This document shows, piece after piece, positions 16,949 through 26,240 of a stretch of DNA of 64,000 bases. The translations under genes were made by a program, and so were the position numbers. Under the pieces are notes generated by a model. It was not told the DNA's origin and did no database searches. It saw only the letters and a program-made list of their open reading frames with translations. The stretch's first letter is position 1, and each line of letters starts with the position of its first letter. Source of the stretch: Candidatus Brockarchaeota archaeon (GTDB lineage: Archaea; Thermoproteota; EX4484-205; JAAOZP01); NCBI GenBank assembly GCA_017601225.1, contig JAFNIX010000001.1:1-64000 (forward strand), read 5' to 3'.

Positions 16949-19924
16949 TTAAGCGGCCGGCTTATCCTTTTCTTTTTCAATCCGCTTCTTCCAGTCTACG
17001 TATTGCAACAGGTCTTCTCTAAGCGTTGTCAACATTTCTCTTGCGCAGAACTTATGGTCGATTCCCCACTGGCCTGTGGCAGAATAAGCCAGCGCTCTCA
17101 CCGTTTTTCCCGGGTTCTCAGGTATGACTAAGCGAATCCTATAAGCTGCCACCCTCTGCCCCCTGTAGTTTAAAAGAATTTCAACAGCATTAATCCTGCC
17201 CTTCTCCCTTAACGGTTTTGCCTCTGTATATATTGGTCCCAAAAGCATTGGCGGCGGCCTCCTAGTTAGCGAGGAAACATAGTCGACGAAGTAGTTCACA
17301 TCGTCAACTATTCTCAAGGGTATTACTGATTCAGCATGATCCTTGAAGAGCTTGGCCTCCTCAATCTTCTTGAACATGAACCGGCTTGGCACAACTTTCA
17401 GAATGACTTTCCTAGCCGGTATAAGGCTCCCCACCAAGGAGGATAATGTTGCCACAAGGAAGCTGGCCAGCATTGAGCTGAACACATAGGGCTTCACAAG
17501 GGTCACGGGAGTTGAGATGTATGTTTGAAGAAACTGGCTTAAAACATATCCTAGGGCTCCTCCTAAAAGACCGTAGCTTAGGCCTTCGACGAGTAGCAGG
17601 AGGGAAACGTGGCCAGGGCTGGCGCCGAGTGCACTCAGGGTCGAGTATTCTCCATGACGCTCGTAAAGCGAGCCCAGTAGCGTTGTTACGATCATTAAGG
17701 AAGCGAGCCCCATTAGAATAAGTAGCTCTGGAGCGCTGGCGAACTGCTGGAGCTCTCCCACTATGAGTAGGCAAGCAGTCTGTCCGCCTGAGCCTAAACC
17801 TATTCTGAAAGACCTGAAGGTTTGCGTTGTTATCTGCGCACCCATCATTACTGTGAAATTCGAGTCTCTCTCGTAACTGGTTTCTAGAAGCTTCTTAGAA
17901 ACATCGCTTGAGAAGTTGCCTTCGAGCAGAAGTCTATAGACTGTTAAGGGCTCCGGGGAAAGCTCTAGACTAGTCACTACTAAGGGTCCTTCAACCTCGT
18001 CTAGCGGAACCCCATCCTTCAGCTTTAAAGGCCCTTCCAGCACCGTGCTTACCCTGGTTTCTACAACATTCCTTCCCATGATGACTATGCTGTCGCCTTC
18101 TGCAATATTCAGCGTCTCCGCTAAATCAGCTGAAACAGCCGTCACTCCTAGTGTCGAGGCGTTAGTGGCTACTAAGAAGGCCCTAGTTCTCCTCCCCTCT
18201 TTAGAAACGAGGACTTGAGAGACCGCAACAATATACTTTTTCTCAACGCCCTCCATGCTGGAGAGCCACTTCACCTGCCAGTGTGGTATGGGTTGAAAAA
18301 CCTCGTTGATTAAAACCTCGTTCTTCTGGTCCATTCCTCTGAAAATAGTAGTGACCGTAGTAACGTGAGTACTGATGCTTAGTCCACGGAATTCTGAAGG
18401 GTAAGCTGCCTCCCTTATTGTTGTCAGTGTGCCGATTGCCAGGAGACTGCCAGAGGCTGCGGAGACAATTGCTATGGTAACTATAGTTAGAATTGTCCGG
18501 AATATTCTTTTACGCATGCTTTTGACGGAATACCAGAAGAGATCGCTGAAGAGCGTTCCCTTGGCTTCCAACACCATTATGCTCAATACCAGCAGTGTTG
18601 TGATGGCTGTGAACAATGACACGATTATTGATGCGGATGATAGGCGAGAAATAGCTTCAGGGTTAAGAACCGCAATAGCCATCCTGGCCTGTGGAATGAA
18701 CAGTATCTCAATTAAAATGAGTGCTGCAAACACTCCTATAATTACAATCCTCCTTTTTTTCTCGATCAATGCGCCTGCGATCGATGAGACGAAGAAGGTA
18801 AATGCGAGGAGGAAGAGGAACATTGCAATACTGTCGCTCTTGGCTTGGCTTAAAGCGTCAAGCGCGTTCTCCGCCTTAACAATGCTTTTCTCCAAGAATC
18901 CTGACCCAATTTCCCAATCGCCTTTCGAGAAAGCGATCTCGCTCTCACTTAGCAGCATCATGGCGTAGTCGACTTCTTTCAAATATTTTTCGGCGTCGAA
19001 ACCTACTCTAGTCAGGAAGGCTCTTTCCTCGGAAGCGAAGGATTCGAGAAACCCCTTTAGACGTTCAACCTCCAAGAGTGCTATGCTAATATTGCTTGTT
19101 CTGCAGGAAATCTCAATCGGTATCCCCACCCCTCTCGGTGAAGAGGACACGGTGCCATACTTGCTCAAAAGTCGAGCCAATCTGCTTTCAGGGCTTAAGA
19201 AGGCAAAAAGCGTCACAGAGCCTTCTTGAGGCACTGGCACATAGTAATCTTCATCATCTTCCCAACCCCCCATTCCCCAAATGCCCCAAAACTCGAATCC
19301 GACTGCTTCCACGTTCGTCGCTTCCTTTCTTATGACTATTAGACAACCTTTTCGCAGGTCTTCTTTCTCATCAGGTATAAGTGCTTCTCCCTCGGCAAAT
19401 ATGGTTACACTGTCCCCGGATAATGCCAGAACACCAGTAGCGTTAATGAGGAGGCTGCGTCTGCCATAGCTGCGTGGTACTAATATGGAGGTTGATCCAG
19501 AGTAAGCATCCCCATATCCAAAGCTCACGCTAACCGTATTAGCGTCCAAAACAGTATAAACTGCAGCCAGTCTTATCACATAGTTTTTCCCTAGGATTAT
19601 AGATTCGGAGTAAAGCTTCCCTCGACTCATTGTAACACGGTTTAAAGCGTTGCTGGGTTCCCCTGAAGTTTCTGAAACGTGAAACAAAGCGTTGCCCAGA
19701 ACCACGGTGCCTGATGTTATGAGAATAGAACCGTTCATAATGCTTCCTGCCTCAAACCGTCCTTCTAAGTTAATCTTTATCGGGACAATTATCGAACCGG
19801 AAACAGTAATCAACCTGTTGAAGAATGTTTCAGAGCTTAGGACAAGCATTACTGCAACTATGCTTAATATGGTTCTACAGTTTTTTGGGAGGGGCTTGTT
19901 TGCCACTTTGAGTTCCCACTTCAT
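16949..19924 (-). CDS. Very large FtsX-like ABC permease
   Basis: A 991-residue membrane protein. It has an N-terminal anchor (about 17-35), a roughly 320-residue extracytoplasmic beta-rich region with a coiled-coil stretch (about 290-360), four hydrophobic segments (about 365-500), a second external domain (about 505-700), and an FtsX-type C-terminal block of several segments (EFTLSALGASPGHV-like region MIVTTLLGSLYERHGEYST). A soluble tail of about 120 residues ends it. MacB/FtsX-family proteins transmit ATPase work to the outside rather than carrying solutes. No ATPase gene adjoins it, so its partner is elsewhere. Convergent with the gene at 15621. Confidence 0.8.
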   Translation of the reverse strand: MKWELKVANKPLPKNCRTILSIVAVMLVLSSETFFNRLITVSGSIIVPIKINLEGRFEAGSIMNGSILITSGTVVLGNALFHVSETSGEPSNALNRVTMSRGKLYSESIILGKNYVIRLAAVYTVLDANTVSVSFGYGDAYSGSTSILVPRSYGRRSLLINATGVLALSGDSVTIFAEGEALIPDEKEDLRKGCLIVIRKEATNVEAVGFEFWGIWGMGGWEDDEDYYVPVPQEGSVTLFAFLSPESRLARLLSKYGTVSSSPRGVGIPIEISCRTSNISIALLEVERLKGFLESFASEERAFLTRVGFDAEKYLKEVDYAMMLLSESEIAFSKGDWEIGSGFLEKSIVKAENALDALSQAKSDSIAMFLFLLAFTFFVSSIAGALIEKKRRIVIIGVFAALILIEILFIPQARMAIAVLNPEAISRLSSASIIVSLFTAITTLLVLSIMVLEAKGTLFSDLFWYSVKSMRKRIFRTILTIVTIAIVSAASGSLLAIGTLTTIREAAYPSEFRGLSISTHVTTVTTIFRGMDQKNEVLINEVFQPIPHWQVKWLSSMEGVEKKYIVAVSQVLVSKEGRRTRAFLVATNASTLGVTAVSADLAETLNIAEGDSIVIMGRNVVETRVSTVLEGPLKLKDGVPLDEVEGPLVVTSLELSPEPLTVYRLLLEGNFSSDVSKKLLETSYERDSNFTVMMGAQITTQTFRSFRIGLGSGGQTACLLIVGELQQFASAPELLILMGLASLMIVTTLLGSLYERHGEYSTLSALGASPGHVSLLLLVEGLSYGLLGGALGYVLSQFLQTYISTPVTLVKPYVFSSMLASFLVATLSSLVGSLIPARKVILKVVPSRFMFKKIEEAKLFKDHAESVIPLRIVDDVNYFVDYVSSLTRRPPPMLLGPIYTEAKPLREKGRINAVEILLNYRGQRVAAYRIRLVIPENPGKTVRALAYSATGQWGIDHKFCAREMLTTLREDLLQYVDWKKRIEKEKDKPAA

Positions 19925-20145
19925 AGGGAAGAAATATAAGCTTTCCTAAGCGATTGAGAATATTGAAATTTTCTGCATTGTTAACAATTGAGCCTTTAAT
20001 CTTCTGGCTACGTGCTTTTTTGGGCTCCCTCATAATTCCTCGGAGAGAGTCAAATTTGACATATATGTGTTAAAAATAATGATGATGCCTTTTCCCTTTT
20101 GTAAAAACTTAAATGCTCCTCCTCCTCTTCGGCTCTCGAACCAAG

Positions 20146-21429
20146 ATGAGCCTGTCCAAGTTTGGCGGGATGACGATTCTGCTGGTAGCAATCTCCCTGA
20201 TAATAGGGCTGGCTGCAGGATACTTTGTGGGCGGTGCAGGCAAGGTTTCTGAGGCTCAATACAACCAGCTTCAAGCGTCGTACAACCAGCTTCAGACGCT
20301 GTACAACCAGCTTCAGCAAAACGTCAGCTCACTTGCAAGAAAGCTTAAAGCAGGGTTCATATACGTGGGTCCTGTTGAAGACTTCGGCTGGACTGCTGCG
20401 CACGATCAAGGCAGGAGGTATGTTGAAAAAATCTTCCCGTGGCTTGAAACTGTTTACGTTGAGTCTGTTCCAGAGGCTGAGGCTGCAAGGTATATTGAGA
20501 GGCTTGTTACTGAGGAGAATGTTGACGTGGTTTTCACAACCAGCTTCGGCTTCATGGATCCAACGATAGAGGTTGCTAAGAAATATCCTAATAAAATATT
20601 CTTTCACTGTAGTGGGTTCAAAAGAGCTCCTAACTCCGGAACATACTTTGCGGACTTCTACCAGGTTTATTATCTGAACGGGTTGATGGCTGGCGCCTTA
20701 ACCAAGAGCAACAAGGTGGGCTATGTGGCAGCCTACCCGATACCGGAAGTCCTCAGACACATCAATGCTTTCGCACTGGGTGTTAAGGAGGCTAATCCTG
20801 AAGCGAAGGTCTATGTGAGATGGCTTTTCGCATGGTACAATCCGACTGGCGCTAGGGAGGCCGCCCAAGCACTAGTAAGCATTGGTGTCGACACGATTGC
20901 CTTCACGGAGGACTCAACGGCCATAGTTGAGTTCGCTCAAGAACAGTATCGTCAGGGGAAGCAGCTCTACGTTTTCTCGCATTACAGCCCAATGCAGGAT
21001 GTTGGTCCTGACGTCGTGGTGAGCGGCCAGATAGTCCACTGGGAGGTTATCTACGCCGACATACTTATGAAGATCAGAATGGGCATCTACAACAATACTA
21101 ACCTGGCTAATGTCGACTACCTGTGGCTGCTTAAGGAAGGTGCAGTGGAACTCGGTGGCAAGCCTGGAGTACCGATAAACCCGAAGTTCGTCAACGATTT
21201 AAAAAGTAAATATCTGCCAGGTCAGTCTTTAAGCGTGTATGAGGCTGTTATGACTAGGCTTACACTCATGAAGGATGCCAACGTGCCTTTCGACCCGTTC
21301 ACTGGTCCAATAAGAGACCAAGCTGGGAATGTTAAAATTCCAGCGGGTCAGAGAGCAACTATAGCTCAGCTTTTCACTGAAGAGATGAACTGGTTCCTAG
21401 AAAACATAATAGGATCGCCGTCAGGATGA
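20146..21429 (+). CDS. BMP-family substrate-binding protein of an ABC importer
   Basis: A 427-residue exported binding protein. An uncleaved or lipoprotein-like N-terminal segment (TILLVAISLIIGLAAGYF) is followed by a short coiled-coil stalk built from YNQLQ repeats, then a Bmp-type periplasmic-binding fold beginning GFIYVGPVEDFGWTAAHDQG, with the family features DVVFTTSFGFMDP and the FHCSGF block. BMP proteins bind purine nucleosides in characterised bacteria. It is first in an operon with an ATPase and two permeases. I chose ATG 20146 because the sequence ahead of it (20105-20113) is TATA-like and the product then begins at the membrane segment; ATG 20113 is the alternative. Confidence 0.9.
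   Translation: MSLSKFGGMTILLVAISLIIGLAAGYFVGGAGKVSEAQYNQLQASYNQLQTLYNQLQQNVSSLARKLKAGFIYVGPVEDFGWTAAHDQGRRYVEKIFPWLETVYVESVPEAEAARYIERLVTEENVDVVFTTSFGFMDPTIEVAKKYPNKIFFHCSGFKRAPNSGTYFADFYQVYYLNGLMAGALTKSNKVGYVAAYPIPEVLRHINAFALGVKEANPEAKVYVRWLFAWYNPTGAREAAQALVSIGVDTIAFTEDSTAIVEFAQEQYRQGKQLYVFSHYSPMQDVGPDVVVSGQIVHWEVIYADILMKIRMGIYNNTNLANVDYLWLLKEGAVELGGKPGVPINPKFVNDLKSKYLPGQSLSVYEAVMTRLTLMKDANVPFDPFTGPIRDQAGNVKIPAGQRATIAQLFTEEMNWFLENIIGSPSG
20260..20322 (+). repeat. Three in-frame 21-nt repeats coding a coiled-coil stalk
   Basis: Copies start at 20260, 20281 and 20302, each beginning TACAACCAGCTTCA and encoding YNQLQ plus two variable residues. The seven-residue period equals one coiled-coil heptad, so copy number would set stalk length between membrane anchor and binding domain. 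Confidence 0.85.
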
Positions 21430-21483
21430 TTCGAGAAACGTCTCCACCTCCTCTTTTTTTCCCAAAAAGGATGTTGGCGGAGC

Positions 21484-22998
21484 TTGGCGGATAATTCTAA
21501 GTATCTTGTTGAAATGCGGGGGATTGTGAAAAGGTTTCCCACCGTTGTCGCACTGGATAATGTTGACTTCAGGGTTAGACAGGGAGAGATACATGCTCTT
21601 CTAGGCGAGAACGGTGCTGGTAAAACAACTCTTATGAGAATCCTATACGGCATGTATAAGCCTGACGCTGGGGAGATAATCGTGGAGGGCCGTAGGGCCA
21701 GCATAGGTTCGCCTAGGGACGCGTTGAAAATGGGGATAGGGATGGTTCACCAGCATTTCATGCTTGTGGATAAGCTTTCTGTTCTGGAGAATGTAGCACT
21801 GTTTGTTGAGGAAGGCTTCAGAATAAGTTTCAACGGGATTAGGAGTAGGATGGAGGCGCTTTCTAAAACATATGGTTTAAAGATCGATCTCGATGCGAAA
21901 ATCTGGCAGCTTTCGGCAGGAGAACAGCAGAAGGTTGAAATATTAAAAACGCTTTACAGGAATGTTAAACTCTTAATCCTAGACGAGCCCACCTCCGTCT
22001 TAACACCCGTTGAGTCGGAGGAGCTTTTCAAATCGTTAAGGAGAATGGTTGAAACAGGCAAATCGATCATCCTGATAACACATAGGCTTAACGAGGCGCT
22101 TACGGCCAGTGACTCCATAACGATCCTTAGGAAAGGAAAGGTTGTGGCGGCTGAAGTTAAGCCGCGTGAGGCAAGCAAGCTCGACTTGGTTAACATGATA
22201 GTCGGCAGGCCTTTGGAGTTTAAGCCTAGGGTTAATGATGCTAGGAAAGGCGGCAAGCCTGTTTTAGAAGTTGAGAAACTAAGGGTTTTAGATGACAGGG
22301 GCCTTTTAGCAGTCAAAGATGTTTCCTTCGTTATGAAAGAGGGGGAAATCCTAGGCGTAGCTGGAGTCGCGGGGAATGGTCAAAGGGAGCTTGTTGAAGC
22401 TCTCACGGGACTGAGAAGGGTCGAAAAGGGAACTGTGAAAATAATGGGGGTGGATGTTACGAATAGTCCTCCGAAGAAGATTATCAGGCTTGGTGTGGCG
22501 CACATACCTGAGGACAGGTTTAGATATGGTGTTGCTCCCGACTTAAGCGTTGCAGAGAATATGATTATGAAGCTTTATGGGGAAAAGTTTTCAAGGAGAA
22601 TATTCATGGATACGGAGGCAATTAAAAGAGAAACAGAGAAGCTTGTTCAGGAGTTTGAGATAGTTGCACCGAGTGTGAATTCACCAGTAAGCCTCCTTTC
22701 AGGCGGGAATATTCAGAAGCTGATAGTTGCTAGAGAGCTCTCGATAAATCCTAAGATACTTGTTGCAAGCAATCCTACTTCGGGCTTGGATGTTGCTTCC
22801 ACAAATTATGTTCACTGGGTCTTCCACAGGCTTAGAGAAGCCGGGGGCAGTGTCCTCTTGGTTTCCGAAGACCTTGAAGAGGTTTTAGCTTTAAGCAACA
22901 GAATACTTGTAATGAAGGAGGGTAAAATAGTCAGAGAGTTTGGAGAAGGCGTGTCAATCAGCGAAGTTGGGCTTGCGATGACCGCGGGAGCTGCATAG
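21484..22998 (+). CDS. ABC importer ATPase with two nucleotide-binding domains
   Basis: A 504-residue tandem ATPase of the sugar/nucleoside-import (RbsA/NupA-like) type. The first domain has Walker A GENGAGKTT, a QHFMLVDKLSV Q-loop, signature region LSAGEQQKVEILK and Walker B LLILDEPTSVLTP. The second has Walker A-like GVAGNGQRELVEAL, signature LSGGNIQKLIVARE and a changed Walker B region ILVASNPTSGLD, where the catalytic Glu is replaced by Asn, as is usual for the second site of this family. It powers the permeases encoded downstream. The TTG start at 21484 is 54 bp from the binding-protein stop. Confidence 0.95.
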   Translation: MADNSKYLVEMRGIVKRFPTVVALDNVDFRVRQGEIHALLGENGAGKTTLMRILYGMYKPDAGEIIVEGRRASIGSPRDALKMGIGMVHQHFMLVDKLSVLENVALFVEEGFRISFNGIRSRMEALSKTYGLKIDLDAKIWQLSAGEQQKVEILKTLYRNVKLLILDEPTSVLTPVESEELFKSLRRMVETGKSIILITHRLNEALTASDSITILRKGKVVAAEVKPREASKLDLVNMIVGRPLEFKPRVNDARKGGKPVLEVEKLRVLDDRGLLAVKDVSFVMKEGEILGVAGVAGNGQRELVEALTGLRRVEKGTVKIMGVDVTNSPPKKIIRLGVAHIPEDRFRYGVAPDLSVAENMIMKLYGEKFSRRIFMDTEAIKRETEKLVQEFEIVAPSVNSPVSLLSGGNIQKLIVARELSINPKILVASNPTSGLDVASTNYVHWVFHRLREAGGSVLLVSEDLEEVLALSNRILVMKEGKIVREFGEGVSISEVGLAMTAGAA

Positions 22999-23050
22999 CC
23001 ATGGTTAAGAGAAGTGTTGAAATATGCTTGTTGAAGCAATGGTGTGAGGA

Positions 23051-24127
23051 TTGGAAATAGGACTGGAGAGAAGACCAACCGTATCTAGGAGGATCAACAT
23101 ATCTGCTAGAATACTCGCTGTGCTGCTGTCCCTTCCGCTAATAGGATTGTTGTTTGCCGCTTACGGCGTGAATCCGATTGATGCCTATCTGAGGATTTTT
23201 ACTGGAGCCTTTGGAAGCCCGTATGGTTTCTCTGAGACGATCGTGAAGATGCTTCCAATAGGGCTATGCGCAGTCGGGCTCACTCTCGCCTATAGGGCGA
23301 GAGTGTTAAACATAGGTGCTGAGGGACAGTTGATAATGGGCTCCATGGCTGCAACATGGGTTGCACTATACTCAGGTCTCCCGCAAAGCGTGACGATTGT
23401 TGTAATGCTGCTTGCGGGCTTTATCCTCGGAGCGGCATGGGCACTTTTACCAGCACTGCTGAAATCAAGGTTAAACATTAACGAGGTTATAGTGACCCTT
23501 ATGATGAACTACATCTCCTTAAAGCTGCTGGACTATGTGGTGACAGGTCCATGGAGAGGGTTAACCCAATGGGGGTTCCCGCAGACAGATCCTTTCCCAA
23601 GCTACGCCAGGTTCCCCATGATAGTGGGAACCAGAATACACTACTATACTCTCACACTGCTCTTAGCTTCAACACTCGTCCTCTACGTGTTAATGAAGAG
23701 GACGAAGATCGGCTATGAGGTAAAAGTCGTAGGAGGGAATCCGGAGGCGGCTAAGTACGCTGGGATAAGTGTAACCAAGAATATCCTGCTAGTCATGCTG
23801 GTCAGCGGAGGGCTTGCAGGAGTTGCTGGAGTAGGGGAGGTCGCCGGCATACATGGGCGGCTCATAAGAGGAATCTCCCCCGGCTACGGTTATACAGCGA
23901 TAATTCCCACTTGGCTCGGCGGGCTTGATCCTTTAGGGGTGCTCGTAGCATCGTTCTTCATAAGCGGCTTGATGGTGGGGGGTGACACGATACAGGTTTC
24001 CCTCAGACTGCCGTCCAGCCTCGTATACGTGTTTAACGGAATGATTCTACTCTTCATTATAAGTAGCGAGGTTCTAGCTAGATACAGAATCGTGATTAAA
24101 ACGGGTGGTCGAAGAATATGGATATAG
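23051..24127 (+). CDS. ABC importer permease subunit 1 (nucleoside type)
   Basis: A 358-residue multi-span permease of the branched-chain/ribose/nucleoside group. The conserved cytoplasmic loop that meets the ATPase is recognisable as YEVKVVGGNPEAAKYAGI, and the LNIGAEGQLIMG block is diagnostic for BMP-linked permeases. TTG 23051 follows GAGGA. It overlaps the next permease gene by ten bases, indicating coupled translation. Confidence 0.93.
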   Translation: MEIGLERRPTVSRRINISARILAVLLSLPLIGLLFAAYGVNPIDAYLRIFTGAFGSPYGFSETIVKMLPIGLCAVGLTLAYRARVLNIGAEGQLIMGSMAATWVALYSGLPQSVTIVVMLLAGFILGAAWALLPALLKSRLNINEVIVTLMMNYISLKLLDYVVTGPWRGLTQWGFPQTDPFPSYARFPMIVGTRIHYYTLTLLLASTLVLYVLMKRTKIGYEVKVVGGNPEAAKYAGISVTKNILLVMLVSGGLAGVAGVGEVAGIHGRLIRGISPGYGYTAIIPTWLGGLDPLGVLVASFFISGLMVGGDTIQVSLRLPSSLVYVFNGMILLFIISSEVLARYRIVIKTGGRRIWI

Positions 24128-25032
24128 CCGCCTCAATACTTGCTGAAGCAGTTAGAGCCGGGACGCCGTTGATGCTTGCAACCCTCGGGGAAATATACTG
24201 TGAAAGATCCGGAGTTTTAAACCTAGGGCTCGACGGTGTGATGACGGTCGGAGCCCTAGCGGGCTTTGCTGCAACATGGCTCACGGGATCAGTCTGGATG
24301 GGCTTAATCGTAGCAATGCTTATTGGAGGCCTATTCTCCCTCATACACGGGTTTACGAGCATAAGCCTTGGGGTAAACCAGACTGTTTCGGGCCTGGCTC
24401 TCGCAATGCTCGGGACGGGGATTAGCAGCCTCTTGGGAGCAAAATATGTAGGGCTGCCTCTTAGAGACAGCCTTCCTGTTCTTCGAATACCAGTTTTGAC
24501 GGAAATACCTTTAGTAGGCGGGCTATTCTGCCATGATCCAGTAGTTTATCTGGGAATGGTGATTTCAATAGCGATGTGGCTTATCCTGTTTAAAACAAGG
24601 TTTGGAATAATAGTGAGAGCAGTGGGAGAGAAGCCTGAGGCTGCGGATGCTGCGGGAGTCAACGTATACTTGGTGAGATACTTGTGTGTTTTTCTAGGAG
24701 GAGTACTCGGTGGCCTCGGTGGTGCCTACGTAACTCTCTCCTATACTCCGGGCTGGAGGGAGGGCGTGATGATGGGTAGAGGATGGATAGCCCTTGCTCT
24801 CACAATATTCTCCCTGTGGAACCCTCTGGGAAGCTTAATTGGAGCATATCTTTTCGGAGGGGTTGAGGTCCTCCAGTTTCACCTTCAGGAATACGGGGTT
24901 CCGGCAAGCCTGCTCGGCGCGCTTCCATATGTCTCCACTATAGTGGTGCTGGTTGCCAGTTCACTGGGTCTCCTGAGAAAAAGACTCGGTGCACCAGCGG
25001 CACTGGGAACACCGTACAGAAGGGAAGGTTAG
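24118..25032 (+). CDS. ABC importer permease subunit 2 (nucleoside type)
   Basis: A 304-residue permease partner of the preceding gene, with the same blocks: GEIYCERSGVLNLGLDGVM near the N-terminus and the ATPase-contact loop IIVRAVGEKPEAADAAGV. Together the binding protein, double ATPase and two permeases form a complete importer. Nucleosides are the best guess from family knowledge; the enzymes that follow (oxidoreductase, URO-D-like, DegT type) do not form a known nucleoside pathway, so a different polar solute is possible. Confidence 0.93.
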   Translation: MDIAASILAEAVRAGTPLMLATLGEIYCERSGVLNLGLDGVMTVGALAGFAATWLTGSVWMGLIVAMLIGGLFSLIHGFTSISLGVNQTVSGLALAMLGTGISSLLGAKYVGLPLRDSLPVLRIPVLTEIPLVGGLFCHDPVVYLGMVISIAMWLILFKTRFGIIVRAVGEKPEAADAAGVNVYLVRYLCVFLGGVLGGLGGAYVTLSYTPGWREGVMMGRGWIALALTIFSLWNPLGSLIGAYLFGGVEVLQFHLQEYGVPASLLGALPYVSTIVVLVASSLGLLRKRLGAPAALGTPYRREG

Positions 25033-25116
25033 TAGCCTGCTTATTTTAAATGTTGTAAATGCGTTTAAAAGGATTAATTAAAAGCTTTATTATGGTTCTC
25101 CGCCGTGGTTTACTCC

Positions 25117-26133
25117 ATGAGGAAGGTTAAGATAGGAATTGTCGGTGTTGGAATCCAGGGTGAGCAGCAGTTAAAATCGTTCAAAACGATAGAGAACGCC
25201 GAGGTTCTCGCAGTCGCCGACCTGAATGAGAAAAGGGCTAGGGAGATTGGAGAAAAATACGGTGTTCCAAGAATATACACCGGTTTCCAAGATCTTGCTA
25301 AGGATCCCGATGTCGAGGCGGTTTCCATCTGCACGCCGGACCACCTGCACAAGGAGCCTGCTCTCATGGCTCTTGAGAACAATAAGCATCTGCTCGTAGA
25401 AAAGCCTCTCGCGACAAACGTTGCTGATGCCCAGAGGATAGTTGACGAGGCGAAGAAACGCGGCCTCAAGCTAATGGTCAACTTCAGCAATAGGTGGAGT
25501 CCTCCCTTCCGGCTAGCTAAGGAGACGATAGAAGCAGGTGGAATTGGCAGAATTATTAACGCTTATGCCCGTTTAAGTGACACAATATATGTTCCAACTG
25601 AAATGATAAAATGGTCGGATAAGACTAATGTTCTCTGGTTTCTCGGAAGCCATGTTTTCGACCTATTTAGATGGCTTTTTAACGATGAGGCTAAAAGAGT
25701 CTTCGGGGTTTCAAGGTCGGTTGTGCTGAACGCAAGGGGAGTCAAGACCCAAGACTTCTACCAAGCCATAATCGAGTTTCAAAATGGAATCACCGCCGTG
25801 ATGGAGAACAGTTGGATCCTCCCGAAGGGGGAACCATTCATAGTGGATTTTAAAATGGAGATTTTCGGGGAAAAGGGTGCAGTGAGAATAGATAGGACGC
25901 ATCATGGCAGCGTGAGGATTGTGAATGAACATAGAATGATGTTTCCAGACGTGTATGTCTTGCCATCTGAAAACATTAGCGTGTTTCTAAGGGCGGGACT
26001 AGAATGCTTTATAGACTGCTTGATACATGATTCAACACCTCCAGTAACCGGTGAAGACGGCCTTATCGTAACGAAAGTTATAAGTGCCATTATTAAGTCG
26101 AGTGAAATAGGTATGCCTGTTGAAATCAGCTGA
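25117..26133 (+). CDS. Gfo/Idh/MocA-family oxidoreductase
   Basis: A 338-residue NAD(P)-dependent sugar dehydrogenase-like protein. The Rossmann nucleotide site is IGIVGVGIQGEQQLKSF and the conserved EKP motif appears in LLVEKPLATN (about residue 94). The C-terminal alpha/beta domain carries the active-site-side GSHVFDLFRWLF segment. Members oxidise or reduce sugars, inositols or amino sugars. It follows the importer genes by about 85 bp with its own promoter-like ATTAATTAAAAGCTTTATT upstream. ATG 25117 is preferred over GTG 25105. Confidence 0.9.
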   Translation: MRKVKIGIVGVGIQGEQQLKSFKTIENAEVLAVADLNEKRAREIGEKYGVPRIYTGFQDLAKDPDVEAVSICTPDHLHKEPALMALENNKHLLVEKPLATNVADAQRIVDEAKKRGLKLMVNFSNRWSPPFRLAKETIEAGGIGRIINAYARLSDTIYVPTEMIKWSDKTNVLWFLGSHVFDLFRWLFNDEAKRVFGVSRSVVLNARGVKTQDFYQAIIEFQNGITAVMENSWILPKGEPFIVDFKMEIFGEKGAVRIDRTHHGSVRIVNEHRMMFPDVYVLPSENISVFLRAGLECFIDCLIHDSTPPVTGEDGLIVTKVISAIIKSSEIGMPVEIS

Positions 26134-26240
26134 ACAAGCCTATTCTTTTACTAGCTGGGTCGGCGCTGTGCAGAATCAGGAATATCCTTAGTTTTAATCC
26201 CTTGAAAAGATTAAATATAGCATAATTAGAAAAACTCGGG

